NCBI GenBank assembly: GCA_947571135.1
Contig: CANOWY010000001.1
Location: 67,604-119,354, forward strand
Source of the DNA: an uncultured Mycoplasmatota bacterium
Lineage (GTDB): Bacteria > Bacillota_I > Bacilli_A > RF39 > UBA660
DNA length: 51,751 nt
Direction: 5' to 3'
The position numbers were made by a program, and so were the translations under genes. Shown one piece after another: positions 16,865-27,075 of the stretch (position 1 is the stretch's first letter; the number at the start of each line of letters is the position of its first letter). A model generated the notes under the pieces. The model worked only from the letters and a program-made list of their open reading frames with translations, was not told the origin of the DNA and made no database searches.

Positions 16865-16991
16865 TGTATGACGGCTTGGATGTGCAAGGTTGCTGATACA
16901 CTAGGTTGAGTTGTTAAAACAAAATCTAAAATTTAGGGAATTTGTACGGAGCTAGTCTATACTAGATATAGGCGAAAGGAGACAGTAGAAT
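16865..16991 (+). promoter_or_regulatory. 5' leader of the S10 cluster
   Basis: About 127 nt of untranslated RNA between the promoter and rpsJ. It is less A-rich than the flanks and contains a stem CTAGT/ACTAG (16952-16956 with 16961-16965, 4-nt loop) right before the ribosome binding site GAAAGGAG. The position fits a ribosomal-protein autoregulatory leader (L4 does this in E. coli), but the structure here is not one I can match. Confidence 0.45.
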
Positions 16992-17300
16992 ATGTCAAAA
17001 AGTAAAGTACGTATTAATCTTAAGGCTTATGACAATAAAATATTGGATTTAGCAGCAGGAAAAATCGTAGAAACTGTAAAAAGACTAGGCGGAAAAATTA
17101 GTGGACCAATCCCTCTTCCTACTGAAGTTGAAAAAATAACAGTACTAAGAGCGGTTCATAAATATAAAGACTCTAGAGAACAATTTGAGAGTCGTACTCA
17201 TAAAAGACTAATTGATATCTTAGATCCTAGTAAAGAAGTTATTGATGCTTTAACTCACTTAGATATTCCAAGTGGTGTAGACATTGATATTAAATTATAA
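16992..17300 (+). CDS. rpsJ: 30S ribosomal protein S10
   Basis: 102 residues, normal length. Contains the family core [18 protein letters not shown] and the [12 protein letters not shown] segment, with [13 protein letters not shown] at the end. Component of the 30S head and, as NusE, of transcription antitermination complexes. First gene of the cluster, with its own leader. Confidence 0.97.
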   Translation: MSKSKVRINLKAYDNKILDLAAGKIVETVKRLGGKISGPIPLPTEVEKITVLRAVHKYKDSREQFESRTHKRLIDILDPSKEVIDALTHLDIPSGVDIDIKL

Positions 17301-17322
17301 TAATTAAGAAAGGAAAGACAAT

Positions 17323-18135
17323 ATGAAAAAAGGAATCTTAGGACGTAAAGTCGGAATGACACAAGTCTTCACTAAAGACGGAAAATTGATTCCCGTTACT
17401 GTTGTTGAAGTTACTCCAAATATAGTAATGCAAGTAAAAACAGTAGAAAGTGATGGCTATAACGCAATCCAACTTGGCGTAGTAGACAAAAAAGAAAAAA
17501 ATGCTTCTAAACAAGCAATTGGACACGCAAAAAAAGCAAACACAACACCTAAGCGCTTCTTAAAAGAATTAAGAAATGTAGAAGGAAGTTACACACAAGG
17601 GCAAACTTTAAGCGCTGATGTTTTTGAAGTAGGAGAAATCGTAGATGTTACTGGTACTTCAAAAGGAAAAGGTTTCCAAGGTGTAATCAAAAGACACAAT
17701 CAACAACGTGGACCAATGGGGCATGGATCTCATTATCACAGAGGACCAGGTTCAATGGGTACTATGTTGCCAAAAAGAGTATTAAAGGGTAAAAAATTAC
17801 CAGGACATATGGGGAATGAAACAATTACAATTCAAAATTTACAAATTATTGAAGTAAATGCTGAAGAAAATTACATTTTAGTAAGCGGGAATGTTCCAGG
17901 ACCTAAAAATTCATTAGTTTTAATTAAATCTGCTGTTAAAAATAATAAAAAGAAAGCAGAATTCGAAGTGATTACTTACGAAGAAGAAACTGTTGTTGAT
18001 GCTGTAGAAGAAGCGGAAACTACAAATGCAGTTACAGAAGAAAATATAGATACAACATCTGAAAATACTGTAGCAGAAGAAACAGCAGAAGAAGAAAAGA
18101 CAACTGATACAGAATCAGTTGAAGAAGAAAATTAG
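17323..18135 (+). CDS. rplC: 50S ribosomal protein L3 with long acidic C-terminal tail
   Basis: Early-assembly 50S protein near the peptidyl transferase centre. Residues 1-210 are normal L3: [16 protein letters not shown], the loop [20 protein letters not shown] that reaches the catalytic centre, and LPGHMGNE. The protein is 270 residues against about 210 usual. The extra 55-60 residues are almost all Glu, Thr, Val, Asp and Asn (for example [20 protein letters not shown]) and look disordered and strongly negative. Such a tail is unusual on an rRNA-binding protein. The frame is continuous to the stop, and rplD follows with its own GGAGG site. Confidence 0.96.
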   Translation: MKKGILGRKVGMTQVFTKDGKLIPVTVVEVTPNIVMQVKTVESDGYNAIQLGVVDKKEKNASKQAIGHAKKANTTPKRFLKELRNVEGSYTQGQTLSADVFEVGEIVDVTGTSKGKGFQGVIKRHNQQRGPMGHGSHYHRGPGSMGTMLPKRVLKGKKLPGHMGNETITIQNLQIIEVNAEENYILVSGNVPGPKNSLVLIKSAVKNNKKKAEFEVITYEEETVVDAVEEAETTNAVTEENIDTTSENTVAEETAEEEKTTDTESVEEEN

Positions 18136-18158
18136 GACACTTATTGGAGGGATAAAGA

Positions 18159-18788
18159 ATGGCAAAAGTTGAACTTAAAAACCTTAAAGGTGAAAAACTT
18201 AAAGACATCACAATAAGTGATTCTATATGGAAAATTGAAACTAATGATGATTGTTTAAAAAAGATGATTCGTTTACAACTTGATGCAACTCGTCAAGGAA
18301 CTGCAAAAACGAAAACAAGAAGTGAAGTTTCTGGTGGTGGAAGAAAACCATGGAAACAAAAAGGAACAGGTCGTGCAAGAGCTGGATCTAATCGTTCTCC
18401 TGTATGGCGTGGTGGAGGAGTTGCACTTGGCGTTACTCCACGTGATTACACATTTAAAATTAATAAGAAAGAAAGAGTGCTTGCTCTTAAAAGTGCTTTA
18501 ACTTATAAATATACAGGTAAAGAACTACTTGTAATTGATGATATCAAACTTGAAACTTTAAAAACAAAAGAAGTAAAAACAATTCTTGATACATTAAATT
18601 TAGCGGGTAAAGTATTATTTGTGACTAAGGAAGACAATCCAAATTTATATATGGCTTCAAGAAACTTAGGTTACACATATGCGATACTTGCAGATGAAAT
18701 TAATTGCTATGACATTGTAAATGCAGATTACTTAGTATGTGATGAAGAAGCAGTTAATTACATTGAGGAGGTATTAAAAAATGACTAA
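18159..18788 (+). CDS. rplD: 50S ribosomal protein L4
   Basis: 209 residues. Has the extended internal loop motif (RSEVSGGGRKPWKQKGTGRARAGS style) that lines the exit tunnel, and the C-terminal globular domain. L4 also represses the S10 operon in E. coli; whether it does so here is unknown. Its end overlaps rplW by 8 nt, with a GAGGAGG site inside the last codons. Confidence 0.97.
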   Translation: MAKVELKNLKGEKLKDITISDSIWKIETNDDCLKKMIRLQLDATRQGTAKTKTRSEVSGGGRKPWKQKGTGRARAGSNRSPVWRGGGVALGVTPRDYTFKINKKERVLALKSALTYKYTGKELLVIDDIKLETLKTKEVKTILDTLNLAGKVLFVTKEDNPNLYMASRNLGYTYAILADEINCYDIVNADYLVCDEEAVNYIEEVLKND

Positions 18789-19053
18789 CCCCGATATTAT
18801 TATTGCTCCAGTTGTAACAGAAAAGAGTATGCTAAATGCTCAAAAAGGAATTTACACATTTAAAGTAGACAAAAGAGCAACAAAAACACAAATCAAAAAA
18901 ACTATTGAAAATGAATTTGGTGTACATGTAGAAAAAATAAATACATTACTAACAAAACCAAAAGCCAGAAGAGTAGGAAAATACACGGGAAAAACTAAAG
19001 TTTATAAGAAAGCAATCGTAAGTCTAAAAAACGGCGAAACGATTGAAATGTAA
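18781..19053 (+). CDS. rplW: 50S ribosomal protein L23
   Basis: 90 residues. PVVTEKSM near the N-terminus and the [23 protein letters not shown] core are family hallmarks. L23 sits at the tunnel exit and docks trigger factor and SRP. The start is fixed by the 8-nt overlap with rplD. Confidence 0.96.
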   Translation: MTNPDIIIAPVVTEKSMLNAQKGIYTFKVDKRATKTQIKKTIENEFGVHVEKINTLLTKPKARRVGKYTGKTKVYKKAIVSLKNGETIEM

Positions 19054-19067
19054 GGGAGGAATTAGGT

Positions 19068-19898
19068 ATGGCAATTAAGAAATACAAACCAACGACAAAT
19101 GGTCGTAGGGGAATGTCTACACTTGCAAATGATGAATTAACTGCAAGCAAACCTCTAAAATCTCTAACTACTAAAAAGACAAAAACTGGAGGAAGAAATA
19201 ACCAAGGAAAACTAACTGTTCGTCACATTGGCGGTGGAGCAAAACAAAAATACCGTGTTATTGATTTTAAAAGAAATAAATCTGGTGTCCCAGGTCGTGT
19301 AGCAACTATTGAGTATGATCCAAATCGTAGCGCAAATATTGCACTTATTCATTACAAAGATGGAGAAAAAAGATACATTATTGCTCCAAAAGATATAACA
19401 GTTGGAACTATAATAGAAAGTGGTGTAAATGCCGATATTAAGATAGGGAATGCTCTTCCACTTGAAAATATTCCAGTAGGTACAGTAATTCACTGTATTG
19501 AATTGAAACCTGGTAAAGGTGCTGAAATTTGTCGTAGTGCTGGAGCGTCTGCTCAAATTCTTGGTCGTGAAGGCAAATATGTTTTAGTAAGACTTCAATC
19601 TGGTGAAACAAGAAAAATTTTGGGAACTTGTATGGCAACAGTAGGTGTTGTAGGAAATGAAGACTATGAACTTGTAAATGTTGGAAAAGCAGGAAGAACA
19701 AGACATATGGGAATTAAACCTACTAACCGTGGTTCTGTAATGAACCCTAATGATCACCCACATGGTGGTGGTGAAGGACGTGCTCCTATTGGACGTAAAA
19801 CACCAGTTACACCTTGGGGAAAACCTGCGCTTGGATATAAAACAAGAAAAAATAAAAAGGCTTCTAACAAACTTATTGTTAGTAGAAAGAAAAAGTAG
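19068..19898 (+). CDS. rplB: 50S ribosomal protein L2
   Basis: 276 residues, normal length. [14 protein letters not shown] start, [20 protein letters not shown], and the peptidyl-transferase segment [20 protein letters not shown] with the conserved His. Binds 23S rRNA domain IV and bridges the subunits. Confidence 0.98.
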   Translation: MAIKKYKPTTNGRRGMSTLANDELTASKPLKSLTTKKTKTGGRNNQGKLTVRHIGGGAKQKYRVIDFKRNKSGVPGRVATIEYDPNRSANIALIHYKDGEKRYIIAPKDITVGTIIESGVNADIKIGNALPLENIPVGTVIHCIELKPGKGAEICRSAGASAQILGREGKYVLVRLQSGETRKILGTCMATVGVVGNEDYELVNVGKAGRTRHMGIKPTNRGSVMNPNDHPHGGGEGRAPIGRKTPVTPWGKPALGYKTRKNKKASNKLIVSRKKK

Positions 19899-19907
19899 GA
19901 GGATAAC

Positions 19908-20171
19908 ATGGCAAGAAGTTTAAAAAAAGGTCCTTATGTATTTGATAGACTACTTAAAAAAGTACAAGAATTAAATAAGGCAAATAAAAAAGAAGTAATT
20001 AAAACATATTCTCGTCGTTCAACAATTTTTCCTGACTTTGTAGGACACACTTTTGCTGTTCACAATGGTAAAGAATTTATTCCAGTTTATGTTACAGAAG
20101 AAATGGTAGGACATAAATTAGGAGAGTTCGCTGCTACTCGTAAATTCGGCGGGCATGCAGGACAAAAGTAG
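19908..20171 (+). CDS. rpsS: 30S ribosomal protein S19
   Basis: 87 residues. [19 protein letters not shown] start and the [20 protein letters not shown] core match the family. Located in the 30S head next to S13. Preceded by AGGAGG. Confidence 0.97.
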   Translation: MARSLKKGPYVFDRLLKKVQELNKANKKEVIKTYSRRSTIFPDFVGHTFAVHNGKEFIPVYVTEEMVGHKLGEFAATRKFGGHAGQK

Positions 20172-20182
20172 GAGGTTAAGAA

Positions 20183-20527
20183 ATGGAAAGTTATGCAATA
20201 CATAAAAGTGCAATGATTGCACCGAGAAAAGCAAGAATGACTCTTGACCTTATTAGAGGAAAAGATGTTGCTACTGCAGAAGGTATTTTAGAAACTACAA
20301 ATACAAAAGCCGCTCGTCTTATTATGAAAGTTATGAAAAGTGCTATTGCAAATGCAGTTAATAATGATGGAGCAAATGAAGCAGATTTATTTGTAAGTGA
20401 ATGTTACATCAATCCAGGACCTGTATACAAAAGAATTAAATTTGCAAGTCGTGGAAATGTTGATAGAAGAGACAAAAGAACAAGTCACATAACAGTTAAA
20501 GTAAGTGACGGTAAGGAGGTGCGATAG
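20183..20527 (+). CDS. rplV: 50S ribosomal protein L22
   Basis: 114 residues. SAMIAPRKARMTLDLIRGKD, then the tunnel beta-hairpin with YKRIKFASRG and the HITVKVSDG end. Lines the exit tunnel with L4. It ends directly against the start of rpsC, whose GGAGGTG site lies inside its last codons. Confidence 0.97.
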   Translation: MESYAIHKSAMIAPRKARMTLDLIRGKDVATAEGILETTNTKAARLIMKVMKSAIANAVNNDGANEADLFVSECYINPGPVYKRIKFASRGNVDRRDKRTSHITVKVSDGKEVR

Positions 20528-21208
20528 ATGGGACAGAAAGTAAATCCTATAGGATATAGACTAGGAGTTAATAAAGACTGGGATTCTAAATGGTATGCTA
20601 AAAAAAGTGAATTTGGTGATACTTTAAACAAAGATATTAAAATTCGTGAATATATTGCTAAAAATTTAAAAGATGCTGCTGTTGCCTCAGTAATTATTGA
20701 AAGAAAAAAAGATAAATGTGAAGTAACAATCAATACAGCGAAACCAGGAGTCATTATTGGACGTGGTGGAGAAGACATTGAACGTTTAAGAAAATCATTA
20801 TCAAAATATGTTGGAGAAGAAGTTTACATCTCAATTGTAGAAGTAAAAAATCCAGATTTAGTCGCAAAATTAGTTGCAGATAATATAGCCCAACAAATCG
20901 CCAACCGTGCTCCATTTAGAAGTGCACAAAAAAGAGCACTAAGAAATACAATGAAAGCTGGAGCAAAAGGAATCAAAACTTCAGTCTCAGGAAGACTTGC
21001 TGGTGCAGAAATGGCAAGAACTGAAGGGTATACAGAGGGAACTGTTCCATTACATACACTTCGTGCTGATATTGATTATGCACATAGTGAAGCTGATACT
21101 ACCTACGGAAAAATTGGTGTAAAAGTTTGGATCTACAAAGGTGAAATTCTTCCTAGCAAATCTGTAAAAAAGGAGAGTGTTCAAAATGTTGATGCCAAAA
21201 AGAACTAA
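20528..21208 (+). CDS. rpsC: 30S ribosomal protein S3
   Basis: 226 residues. [14 protein letters not shown] start, KH domain loop [15 protein letters not shown], and the C-terminal [21 protein letters not shown] helicase-active region. Lies at the mRNA entry channel. Overlaps rplP by 23 nt. Confidence 0.97.
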   Translation: MGQKVNPIGYRLGVNKDWDSKWYAKKSEFGDTLNKDIKIREYIAKNLKDAAVASVIIERKKDKCEVTINTAKPGVIIGRGGEDIERLRKSLSKYVGEEVYISIVEVKNPDLVAKLVADNIAQQIANRAPFRSAQKRALRNTMKAGAKGIKTSVSGRLAGAEMARTEGYTEGTVPLHTLRADIDYAHSEADTTYGKIGVKVWIYKGEILPSKSVKKESVQNVDAKKN

Positions 21209-21611
21209 ATATAGAAAACCTCATAGATTAACATATGACGGACACGCAAAAGGAAATACAGAACTTCATTTTGGTGATTATGGTTTAATGGCAAAAGAAG
21301 GAAACTGGGTAAGCGCTCGTCAAATTGAAGCCGCTCGTATTGCTATGACTCGTTATATGAAACGTGGTGGAAAAGTATATATTAATATTTTCCCACACTT
21401 AGCAATTACTAAAAAGCCTTTAGAAACTCGTCAAGGTAAAGGTAAAGGTAACGTAGATGAATGGGTAGCAGTAGTAAAAGAAGGTAAGATAATGTTTGAA
21501 ATCAGTGGAGTTTCGGAAGAAATAGCACGTGAAGCCTTAAGACTTGCTTCTCATAAATTACCTGTTAAAACAAAATTTGTAATGAAAGAGGGTGTTTCAA
21601 GTGAAAGTTAG
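21186..21611 (+). CDS. rplP: 50S ribosomal protein L16
   Basis: 141 residues from the ATG giving [14 protein letters not shown], the family's usual start; an in-frame start three codons earlier is not needed. Keeps [20 protein letters not shown] and [11 protein letters not shown]. Organises the A-site finger of 23S rRNA. It starts inside rpsC and ends inside rpmC, so these three are translationally coupled. Confidence 0.96.
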   Translation: MLMPKRTKYRKPHRLTYDGHAKGNTELHFGDYGLMAKEGNWVSARQIEAARIAMTRYMKRGGKVYINIFPHLAITKKPLETRQGKGKGNVDEWVAVVKEGKIMFEISGVSEEIAREALRLASHKLPVKTKFVMKEGVSSES

Positions 21612-21807
21612 TGAAATAAGAAAATTAAACGATAAAGAAATTTTAGAAAAAGTAAAAGAATCTAAAAAAGAATTATTAAACTTACGTATTAAAAATGCAA
21701 CAGGTTCACTTGATAAACCATCTAAATTAAAAGAAATGAAAAAAGATGTAGCAAGAATGCTAACTATTTTAAAGGAAAGAGAAAATAGCACAGGAGGTAA
21801 AGAATAA
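21601..21807 (+). CDS. rpmC: 50S ribosomal protein L29
   Basis: 68 residues from the GTG at 21601 ([13 protein letters not shown]), with GAGGG upstream; a GTG three codons earlier is less likely. Two-helix protein with [13 protein letters not shown]. Overlaps rplP by 11 nt and rpsQ by 1 nt. Confidence 0.93.
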   Translation: MKVSEIRKLNDKEILEKVKESKKELLNLRIKNATGSLDKPSKLKEMKKDVARMLTILKERENSTGGKE

Positions 21808-22061
21808 TGGAAAAAAGACAAGAATTCGTTGGAAAAGTAGTATCTAGCAAAAACAACAAAACAATTACTGTGCTAGTGGAAACTTATAAAAGTCATCCAT
21901 TATATGGAAAAAGAGTTAAATCGTCAAAAAAATATACAGCCCATGATGAAAATAATACTGCAAAAGTTGGAGATACAGTAAGAATTAGAAGCACAAGACC
22001 ATTATCAAAAACAAAAAGATATGAACTTGTAGAAATTCTAATTGAAGCTGTAATTCTATAG
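21807..22061 (+). CDS. rpsQ: 30S ribosomal protein S17
   Basis: 84 residues. [17 protein letters not shown] and [23 protein letters not shown] are family signatures. Starts in the TAATG overlap with rpmC, so translation is coupled. Confidence 0.96.
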   Translation: MEKRQEFVGKVVSSKNNKTITVLVETYKSHPLYGKRVKSSKKYTAHDENNTAKVGDTVRIRSTRPLSKTKRYELVEILIEAVIL

Positions 22062-22071
22062 GAGGTAAACT

Positions 22072-22440
22072 ATGGTACAACAAGAATCAAGATTAAAAGT
22101 TGCAGACAATACTGGAGCAAGAGAATTACTAGTTATTCGAGTACTGGGTGGTTCTAAAAAGAAGTATGGAAACATTGGGGATATTGTAGTGGGAACTGTA
22201 AAGAAAGCAATTCCAAACTCAAACCTTAAAAAAGGAAAAGTTGTAAAAGCCGTTATCGTAAGAAGTGTGCAAGGTGTTAAAAGAAAAGATGGATCATTTA
22301 TCAAATTTGATGACAATGCATGTGTTATCATTAAAGATGATAAAACACCAATTGGTACAAGAGTATTAGGACCTGTTGCTAGAGAATTAAGAGAAAAAGA
22401 ATTTTCAAAAATTGTTTCTCTAGCGCCAGAGGTTTTATAG
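22072..22440 (+). CDS. rplN: 50S ribosomal protein L14
   Basis: 122 residues. [20 protein letters not shown] start, [29 protein letters not shown] and the final [10 protein letters not shown]. Forms an intersubunit bridge. AGGAGG site. Confidence 0.98.
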   Translation: MVQQESRLKVADNTGARELLVIRVLGGSKKKYGNIGDIVVGTVKKAIPNSNLKKGKVVKAVIVRSVQGVKRKDGSFIKFDDNACVIIKDDKTPIGTRVLGPVARELREKEFSKIVSLAPEVL

Positions 22441-22450
22441 GAGGTTAATG

Positions 22451-22735
22451 ATGAAAATAAAAGTTGGTGACAATGTTAAAATAATAGCAGGAAAGGACAA
22501 AGGAAAAACCGGGACTGTTATTAAAACATTAAAAAAAATTGACAAAGTCGTTGTAGAAGGAATCAACATTGTAAAAAAACATCAAAAGCCTACAAATAAT
22601 AATGATAAAGGTGGCATTATTGAAATGTCTGCCCCTATACATGTATCAAATGTTTCAAAAACGGAAGAAAAAGCAACGAAAAAGTCTTCTAAAAAAGAAG
22701 AAAAACCAAAAAAGGAAGCAAAGAAAGAGGAATAG
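22451..22735 (+). CDS. rplX: 50S ribosomal protein L24
   Basis: 94 residues from the second of two adjacent ATGs (22451), which is better spaced from GGAGG than the first at 22448. KOW motif [20 protein letters not shown] and [14 protein letters not shown] are typical. The C-terminal 20 residues are a Lys/Glu/Ser tail ([18 protein letters not shown]) replacing the usual zinc or short end. Confidence 0.94.
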   Translation: MKIKVGDNVKIIAGKDKGKTGTVIKTLKKIDKVVVEGINIVKKHQKPTNNNDKGGIIEMSAPIHVSNVSKTEEKATKKSSKKEEKPKKEAKKEE

Positions 22736-22745
22736 GTGAAAATAT

Positions 22746-23285
22746 ATGAGTACTTTAAAAGAATTATATAATAAAGAAATCATTCCTTCCCTAATGAAAG
22801 AATACAACTATAAAACAGTAATGCAAGTTCCAAAATTAGAAAAAATTGTAATTAACATGGGTGTTGGAGAAGGAGCACGTGAAGAAAAATTCATCGATGC
22901 TGCTCTTGAAGATTTAAAAACAATTACTGGTCAAAAACCAGTAGTAACAAAAGCACGTAAGTCAATCGCTGGTTTTAAACTTAGAGAGGGACAAACAATA
23001 GGTGCTAAAGTAACATTACGTAATGAAAATATGTATGATTTTATGGAAAAACTAATTAAAGTTGCACTTCCACGTGTAAGAGATTTCCGTGGTATATCTA
23101 ATCATGCATTTGATGGACATGGAAACTATACATTAGGTATTAAAGAACAATTGATATTTCCTGAAATTGAATATGATAACATTTTAAAAATTAGAGGAAT
23201 GGATATTGTATTCGTAACAACAGCAAACACAAATAAGGAAGCCGAAAGTTTACTAAAAGCATTCGGAATGCCTTTTAGAAATTAA
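22746..23285 (+). CDS. rplE: 50S ribosomal protein L5
   Basis: 179 residues, normal. [56 protein letters not shown] and the [14 protein letters not shown] end. Binds 5S rRNA at the central protuberance. Confidence 0.98.
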   Translation: MSTLKELYNKEIIPSLMKEYNYKTVMQVPKLEKIVINMGVGEGAREEKFIDAALEDLKTITGQKPVVTKARKSIAGFKLREGQTIGAKVTLRNENMYDFMEKLIKVALPRVRDFRGISNHAFDGHGNYTLGIKEQLIFPEIEYDNILKIRGMDIVFVTTANTNKEAESLLKAFGMPFRN

Positions 23286-23297
23286 GGAGGGACTAAA

Positions 23298-23483
23298 TTG
23301 GCAAAAACAAGTTTAAAGGTTAAACAACAAAGAACACCAAAATTTAAAGTTCGTGCCTATACACGTTGTGAAAGATGTGGACGTCCTCATGGTGTACTTC
23401 GTAAATATAAATTATGTCGTATTTGTTTTAGAGAATTGGCAAATAAAGGACAAATTCCAGGCGTAAAGAAATCAAGTTGGTAG
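23298..23483 (+). CDS. rpsN: 30S ribosomal protein S14, zinc-binding type
   Basis: 61 residues, the short C+ form. Zinc ligands CERC and CRIC are present around [12 protein letters not shown]. The TTG start is fixed by AAGGAGG 7 nt upstream and the MAKTSLK N-terminus. Confidence 0.97.
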   Translation: MAKTSLKVKQQRTPKFKVRAYTRCERCGRPHGVLRKYKLCRICFRELANKGQIPGVKKSSW

Positions 23484-23500
23484 GAAAGGAGGAATTTTAA

Positions 23501-23896
23501 ATGGTACAAGATAAAATAGCAGATATGCTTACAAGAATTCGTAACGCAAATCAATTGAAATATGAAACAGTTACCGTAATTGGTACAAAAATGACTTTAG
23601 GAATCGCTGAAATTCTAAAAAAAGAAGGTTATATAGTAGATTATAATTATGAAAAAGATAGTAAAGGCGATAAATTAACGTTGACTTTAAAATATGGTGA
23701 AAGAAAAGAAAGAGTAATTACTGGTCTTAAAAGAATCAGTAAATCTGGGCTTCGTGTATATGCCAAAGCAGAAGAAATTCCTCGTGTATTAAATGGACTT
23801 GGTATAGCGATTATCTCTACAAGTAAGGGACTAATGACAGACAAAGAAGCAAGAAATTCTAGATTAGGAGGCGAAGTACTTGCCTATATTTGGTAA
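23501..23896 (+). CDS. rpsH: 30S ribosomal protein S8
   Basis: 131 residues. [17 protein letters not shown] start and the C-terminal [20 protein letters not shown]. Binds the central domain of 16S rRNA; it is the regulator of the spc operon in E. coli. Confidence 0.97.
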   Translation: MVQDKIADMLTRIRNANQLKYETVTVIGTKMTLGIAEILKKEGYIVDYNYEKDSKGDKLTLTLKYGERKERVITGLKRISKSGLRVYAKAEEIPRVLNGLGIAIISTSKGLMTDKEARNSRLGGEVLAYIW

Positions 23897-23907
23897 GGAA
23901 ATAACCT

Positions 23908-24444
23908 ATGAGTAGAATTGGAAATAGAGAGTTACAAATACCTTCAGGTGTTACAGTAACAATAGATAACAACAAAATTTCAGTAAAAGGTTCAAAAGGA
24001 GAGTTATCATTAAATACATCAAGTTTAGTAAAGATTGAAGTAAATGATAATATTCTTACAACAAAAGTAGTAGATGGAAGTGCTCGTGCAAACGTTATGC
24101 AAGGAACAACAAATTCTTTAATTAATAATATGCTAATCGGAGTAAGTGAAGGATTTTCTAAAGGTTTAGAAGCTGTTGGTGTAGGATATAGATTTAATGT
24201 TCAAGGAAATAAAATTGTAGTGAGTGCAGGTTATTCACATCCTGTGGAAGTGACTGTTCCAGAAGGAATTAAAGCAGAACTTGTAAACAATACAGAAATA
24301 ACTTTAAGTGGTATAGATAAACAAAAAGTATCAGAATTTGCGGCCAATATTCGCAAAATAAGAGAGCCAGAGCCATATAAAGGTAAAGGTATTCGATATA
24401 AAGGTGAATATGTACGTCGTAAAGAAGGTAAGAAAGCGGCTTAA
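23908..24444 (+). CDS. rplF: 50S ribosomal protein L6
   Basis: 178 residues. MSRIGNRELQIPSGVTV start, duplicated fold, and the signature REPEPYKGKGIRYKGEYVRR near the C-terminus. Lies near the GTPase centre. Confidence 0.98.
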   Translation: MSRIGNRELQIPSGVTVTIDNNKISVKGSKGELSLNTSSLVKIEVNDNILTTKVVDGSARANVMQGTTNSLINNMLIGVSEGFSKGLEAVGVGYRFNVQGNKIVVSAGYSHPVEVTVPEGIKAELVNNTEITLSGIDKQKVSEFAANIRKIREPEPYKGKGIRYKGEYVRRKEGKKAA

Positions 24445-24456
24445 TGGAGGGATAGT

Positions 24457-24813
24457 ATGATAAAGAAAGAATCAAAAAATAATGTTCGTAAAAGAAGACA
24501 TAGTCGTATAAGAAAGACATTAAGTGGTACAAGCGAACAACCAAGATTAAATGTATTTAGATCAAATAGTGAAATCTATGTACAAGTTATCGATGATACT
24601 ACAGGTAAAACTTTAGTTTCCTCTTCCTCTATTGTTTTAAAATTAGCAAATGGTGGAAACATCGAAGCTGCCCAAGCAGTTGGAAAAGATATTGCTGCAA
24701 AATGCAAAAAAGCAAAAATCACAAGCGTGGTCTTTGATAGAGGTGGAAACCTATATCATGGTCGTGTTAAGGCTTTAGCAGAAGCCGCTCGTGAAAATGG
24801 ATTGGAATTCTAG
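24457..24813 (+). CDS. rplR: 50S ribosomal protein L18
   Basis: 118 residues. [34 protein letters not shown] and the final [20 protein letters not shown]. Binds 5S rRNA with L5. Confidence 0.97.
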   Translation: MIKKESKNNVRKRRHSRIRKTLSGTSEQPRLNVFRSNSEIYVQVIDDTTGKTLVSSSSIVLKLANGGNIEAAQAVGKDIAAKCKKAKITSVVFDRGGNLYHGRVKALAEAARENGLEF

Positions 24814-24824
24814 GGAGGGTCATC

Positions 24825-25367
24825 ATGGAAAAAGAGAATAATAATGCGAAAACGCAAGAAAAACGTTTTTCTAGAGAAAATAAAGACAGAAAAAAATTAT
24901 TAGAAGAAAAAGTAATTTCTATTGGTCGAGTAACAAAAGTAACCAAAGGTGGTAGACACTTTAGATTCTCTGCAACTGTAGTTGTTGGAAATAGAAAAGG
25001 TTTAGTTGGAATCGGAACAGGAAAAGCAAATGAAGTTCCTGCTGCCATTGCTAAAGCAAGTATGATGGCCAATAAAAATGTTACAAAAGTAGCAATTATA
25101 GACGGAAGAACAATTCCTCATGAAGCAACTGGGAAAGTTGGGAGAGCAAGTGTACTTATTAAGCCTGCTGTAAAAGGTACTGGAGTTATTGCTGGAGGTG
25201 CTGCACGTAGTGTACTAGAACTTGCTGGTATTAAAGATGTTATTTCTAAATCTCTTGGATCTAATACTAAAATTAATGTTGCTAAAGCAACGCTAGAAGC
25301 ATTAAAGAGTGAAAGAACACCTGCTAAAATAGCTGCTCTTCGTGGTAAGAAAGTGGAGGAGTTATAA
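24825..25367 (+). CDS. rpsE: 30S ribosomal protein S5
   Basis: 180 residues. [20 protein letters not shown], then [20 protein letters not shown]. Important for decoding accuracy. It ends one base before rplO; the L30 gene that usually lies between them is missing. Confidence 0.97.
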   Translation: MEKENNNAKTQEKRFSRENKDRKKLLEEKVISIGRVTKVTKGGRHFRFSATVVVGNRKGLVGIGTGKANEVPAAIAKASMMANKNVTKVAIIDGRTIPHEATGKVGRASVLIKPAVKGTGVIAGGAARSVLELAGIKDVISKSLGSNTKINVAKATLEALKSERTPAKIAALRGKKVEEL

Positions 25368-25368
25368 T

Positions 25369-25812
25369 ATGAAATTAGAAAATTTACCAAAGTCTAAAGA
25401 AACAAAATCAAAAAAAATTGTTGGACGTGGACCTGGATCAGGCATGGGCAAAACTTCTACACATGGACAAAAAGGTCAAAAATCTAGAAGTGGAGCAAGC
25501 ATTTCTGCTTGGTTCCAAGGTGGGCAATCTCCATTATACAGAAGATTACCAAAAAGAGGATTCAACAATAAGAGATTTGAAACAAAATACGCTTGTATTA
25601 ATTTGAATGATTTAAATATTTATTTCAATGATGGTGATGTTGTAACACCTGAAATCTTAAAAGAAAGAGGAATCATAAAAAAACAATTAAGCGGAATAAA
25701 AGTATTAGCAAACGGAAAGTTAGAAAAAAAATTAACTGTAAAAGCAAATCGTTTTTCTACTAAAGCCGTAAGCGCTATTGAAGCCGCAGGTGGCAAAACT
25801 GAGGTGATTTAA
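25369..25812 (+). CDS. rplO: 50S ribosomal protein L15
   Basis: 147 residues from the ATG at 25369, giving MKLENLPKSKETKSKKIVGR; GTGGAGGAG lies upstream in the end of rpsE. GSGMGKTSTHGQKGQKSRSG and the QSPLYRRLPKRGF segment are family hallmarks. It abuts secY. Confidence 0.96.
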   Translation: MKLENLPKSKETKSKKIVGRGPGSGMGKTSTHGQKGQKSRSGASISAWFQGGQSPLYRRLPKRGFNNKRFETKYACINLNDLNIYFNDGDVVTPEILKERGIIKKQLSGIKVLANGKLEKKLTVKANRFSTKAVSAIEAAGGKTEVI

Positions 25813-27075
25813 ATGACCCGTCACATTGCAAAACTATTTGCTAGTGAAAACAAAGATTTAAGAAAAAGAATTTACTTCACCCTTTTTGCTTTAGGAATAT
25901 TTTGCTTAGGAACTGGAATAACAATTCCATGGGCAAGTGTTCTATATGAAGAGTTAGGTTTTTTAGAAATCTTCAACTTAATGAGTGGAGGAGGACTTAG
26001 AAGTTTTTCTATATTTGCTTTAGGAGTTAGTCCATATATAACAGCTTCAATTATCACACAGTTATTACAAATGGATATTATTCCTTACTTTAAAGAATTA
26101 AAAGAGCAAGGATATGTAGGAAGACAAAAAATCAACAAAATTAATCGTTATTTAGCAGTAGTATTTGCTTTTGTGCAAGCCTATGTTATTTCTATTTTCT
26201 ATTTAAATACAAATGACGTTATGGTAATGCTAAAAACATCACTAGTTATGACAGCGGGTACTTCTTTCTTGTTATGGTTGGGAGACCAAATCACAATGAA
26301 AGGAATTGGAAATGGATCATCCTTACTCATAATGGCTGGTATTATTCAAAGTATGCCAGGAATATTTAGTGGTGCATGGAATGCTTTCATTACAGCTGGA
26401 ACTTATACCTTAGCATTAGGAATCGCATTATTTATTTTGTTCTTAATTATGTATTTATTAGTTCTTGTAGGAATTATTTGGGTAACACTTGCAGAAAGAA
26501 GAATACCAGTGCAATATGCAAATCATACAACAAGTGCTTATGGAGCACAAAGTTCATTCTTGCCTATTAAAATTAATAGTGCAGGAGTTATACCAGTAAT
26601 CTTTGCTTCAATTGTATTAACGATACCATCAACAATAGCAGGATTACTAAAAAGTGAATCTGCACTTGCATTTATCAATAAATATATAGTATATACAACA
26701 CCAACTGGCTTTATACTTTATGTATTATTAATATTATTTTTTGGTTATGTTTATACTTTTATGATGATGAATCCAGAAGAAATGAGTAAGGACTTAAATA
26801 AAAGAGGAGGTTATATTCCAGGAGTAAGACCTGGTAATGATACTTCTAAATACATTTCGAACTCATTGGGCAAGTTAACAATTGTAGGTTCCCTATTCTT
26901 AGTAATTCTATCTGGACTTCCAATTTTAATGGGAAACATTTCTAGTTTGCCCAGTTCAGTAACAATTGGAGGAACAGGTATATTGATTGTTGTAGGAGTT
27001 GCAATTGAAACTTATAAACAAATGGAAAGCGGACTTGTTACAAGAAGTTACAAAAAAAGGAGACGAAAAAGATAA
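25813..27075 (+). CDS. secY: protein translocase subunit SecY
   Basis: Channel protein of the Sec translocon in the cell membrane. 420 residues with ten hydrophobic segments. Recognisable: LGVSPYITASIITQLLQMDI at TM2 region, GNGSSLLIMAGI, LAERRIPVQYA in the cytoplasmic loop, INSAGVIPVIFA and the C-terminal KRGGYIPGVRPG. Starts at the base after the rplO stop with GAGGTGAT upstream, and overlaps adk by 1 nt. It exports the signal-peptide proteins found elsewhere in the window. Confidence 0.97.
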   Translation: MTRHIAKLFASENKDLRKRIYFTLFALGIFCLGTGITIPWASVLYEELGFLEIFNLMSGGGLRSFSIFALGVSPYITASIITQLLQMDIIPYFKELKEQGYVGRQKINKINRYLAVVFAFVQAYVISIFYLNTNDVMVMLKTSLVMTAGTSFLLWLGDQITMKGIGNGSSLLIMAGIIQSMPGIFSGAWNAFITAGTYTLALGIALFILFLIMYLLVLVGIIWVTLAERRIPVQYANHTTSAYGAQSSFLPIKINSAGVIPVIFASIVLTIPSTIAGLLKSESALAFINKYIVYTTPTGFILYVLLILFFGYVYTFMMMNPEEMSKDLNKRGGYIPGVRPGNDTSKYISNSLGKLTIVGSLFLVILSGLPILMGNISSLPSSVTIGGTGILIVVGVAIETYKQMESGLVTRSYKKRRRKR

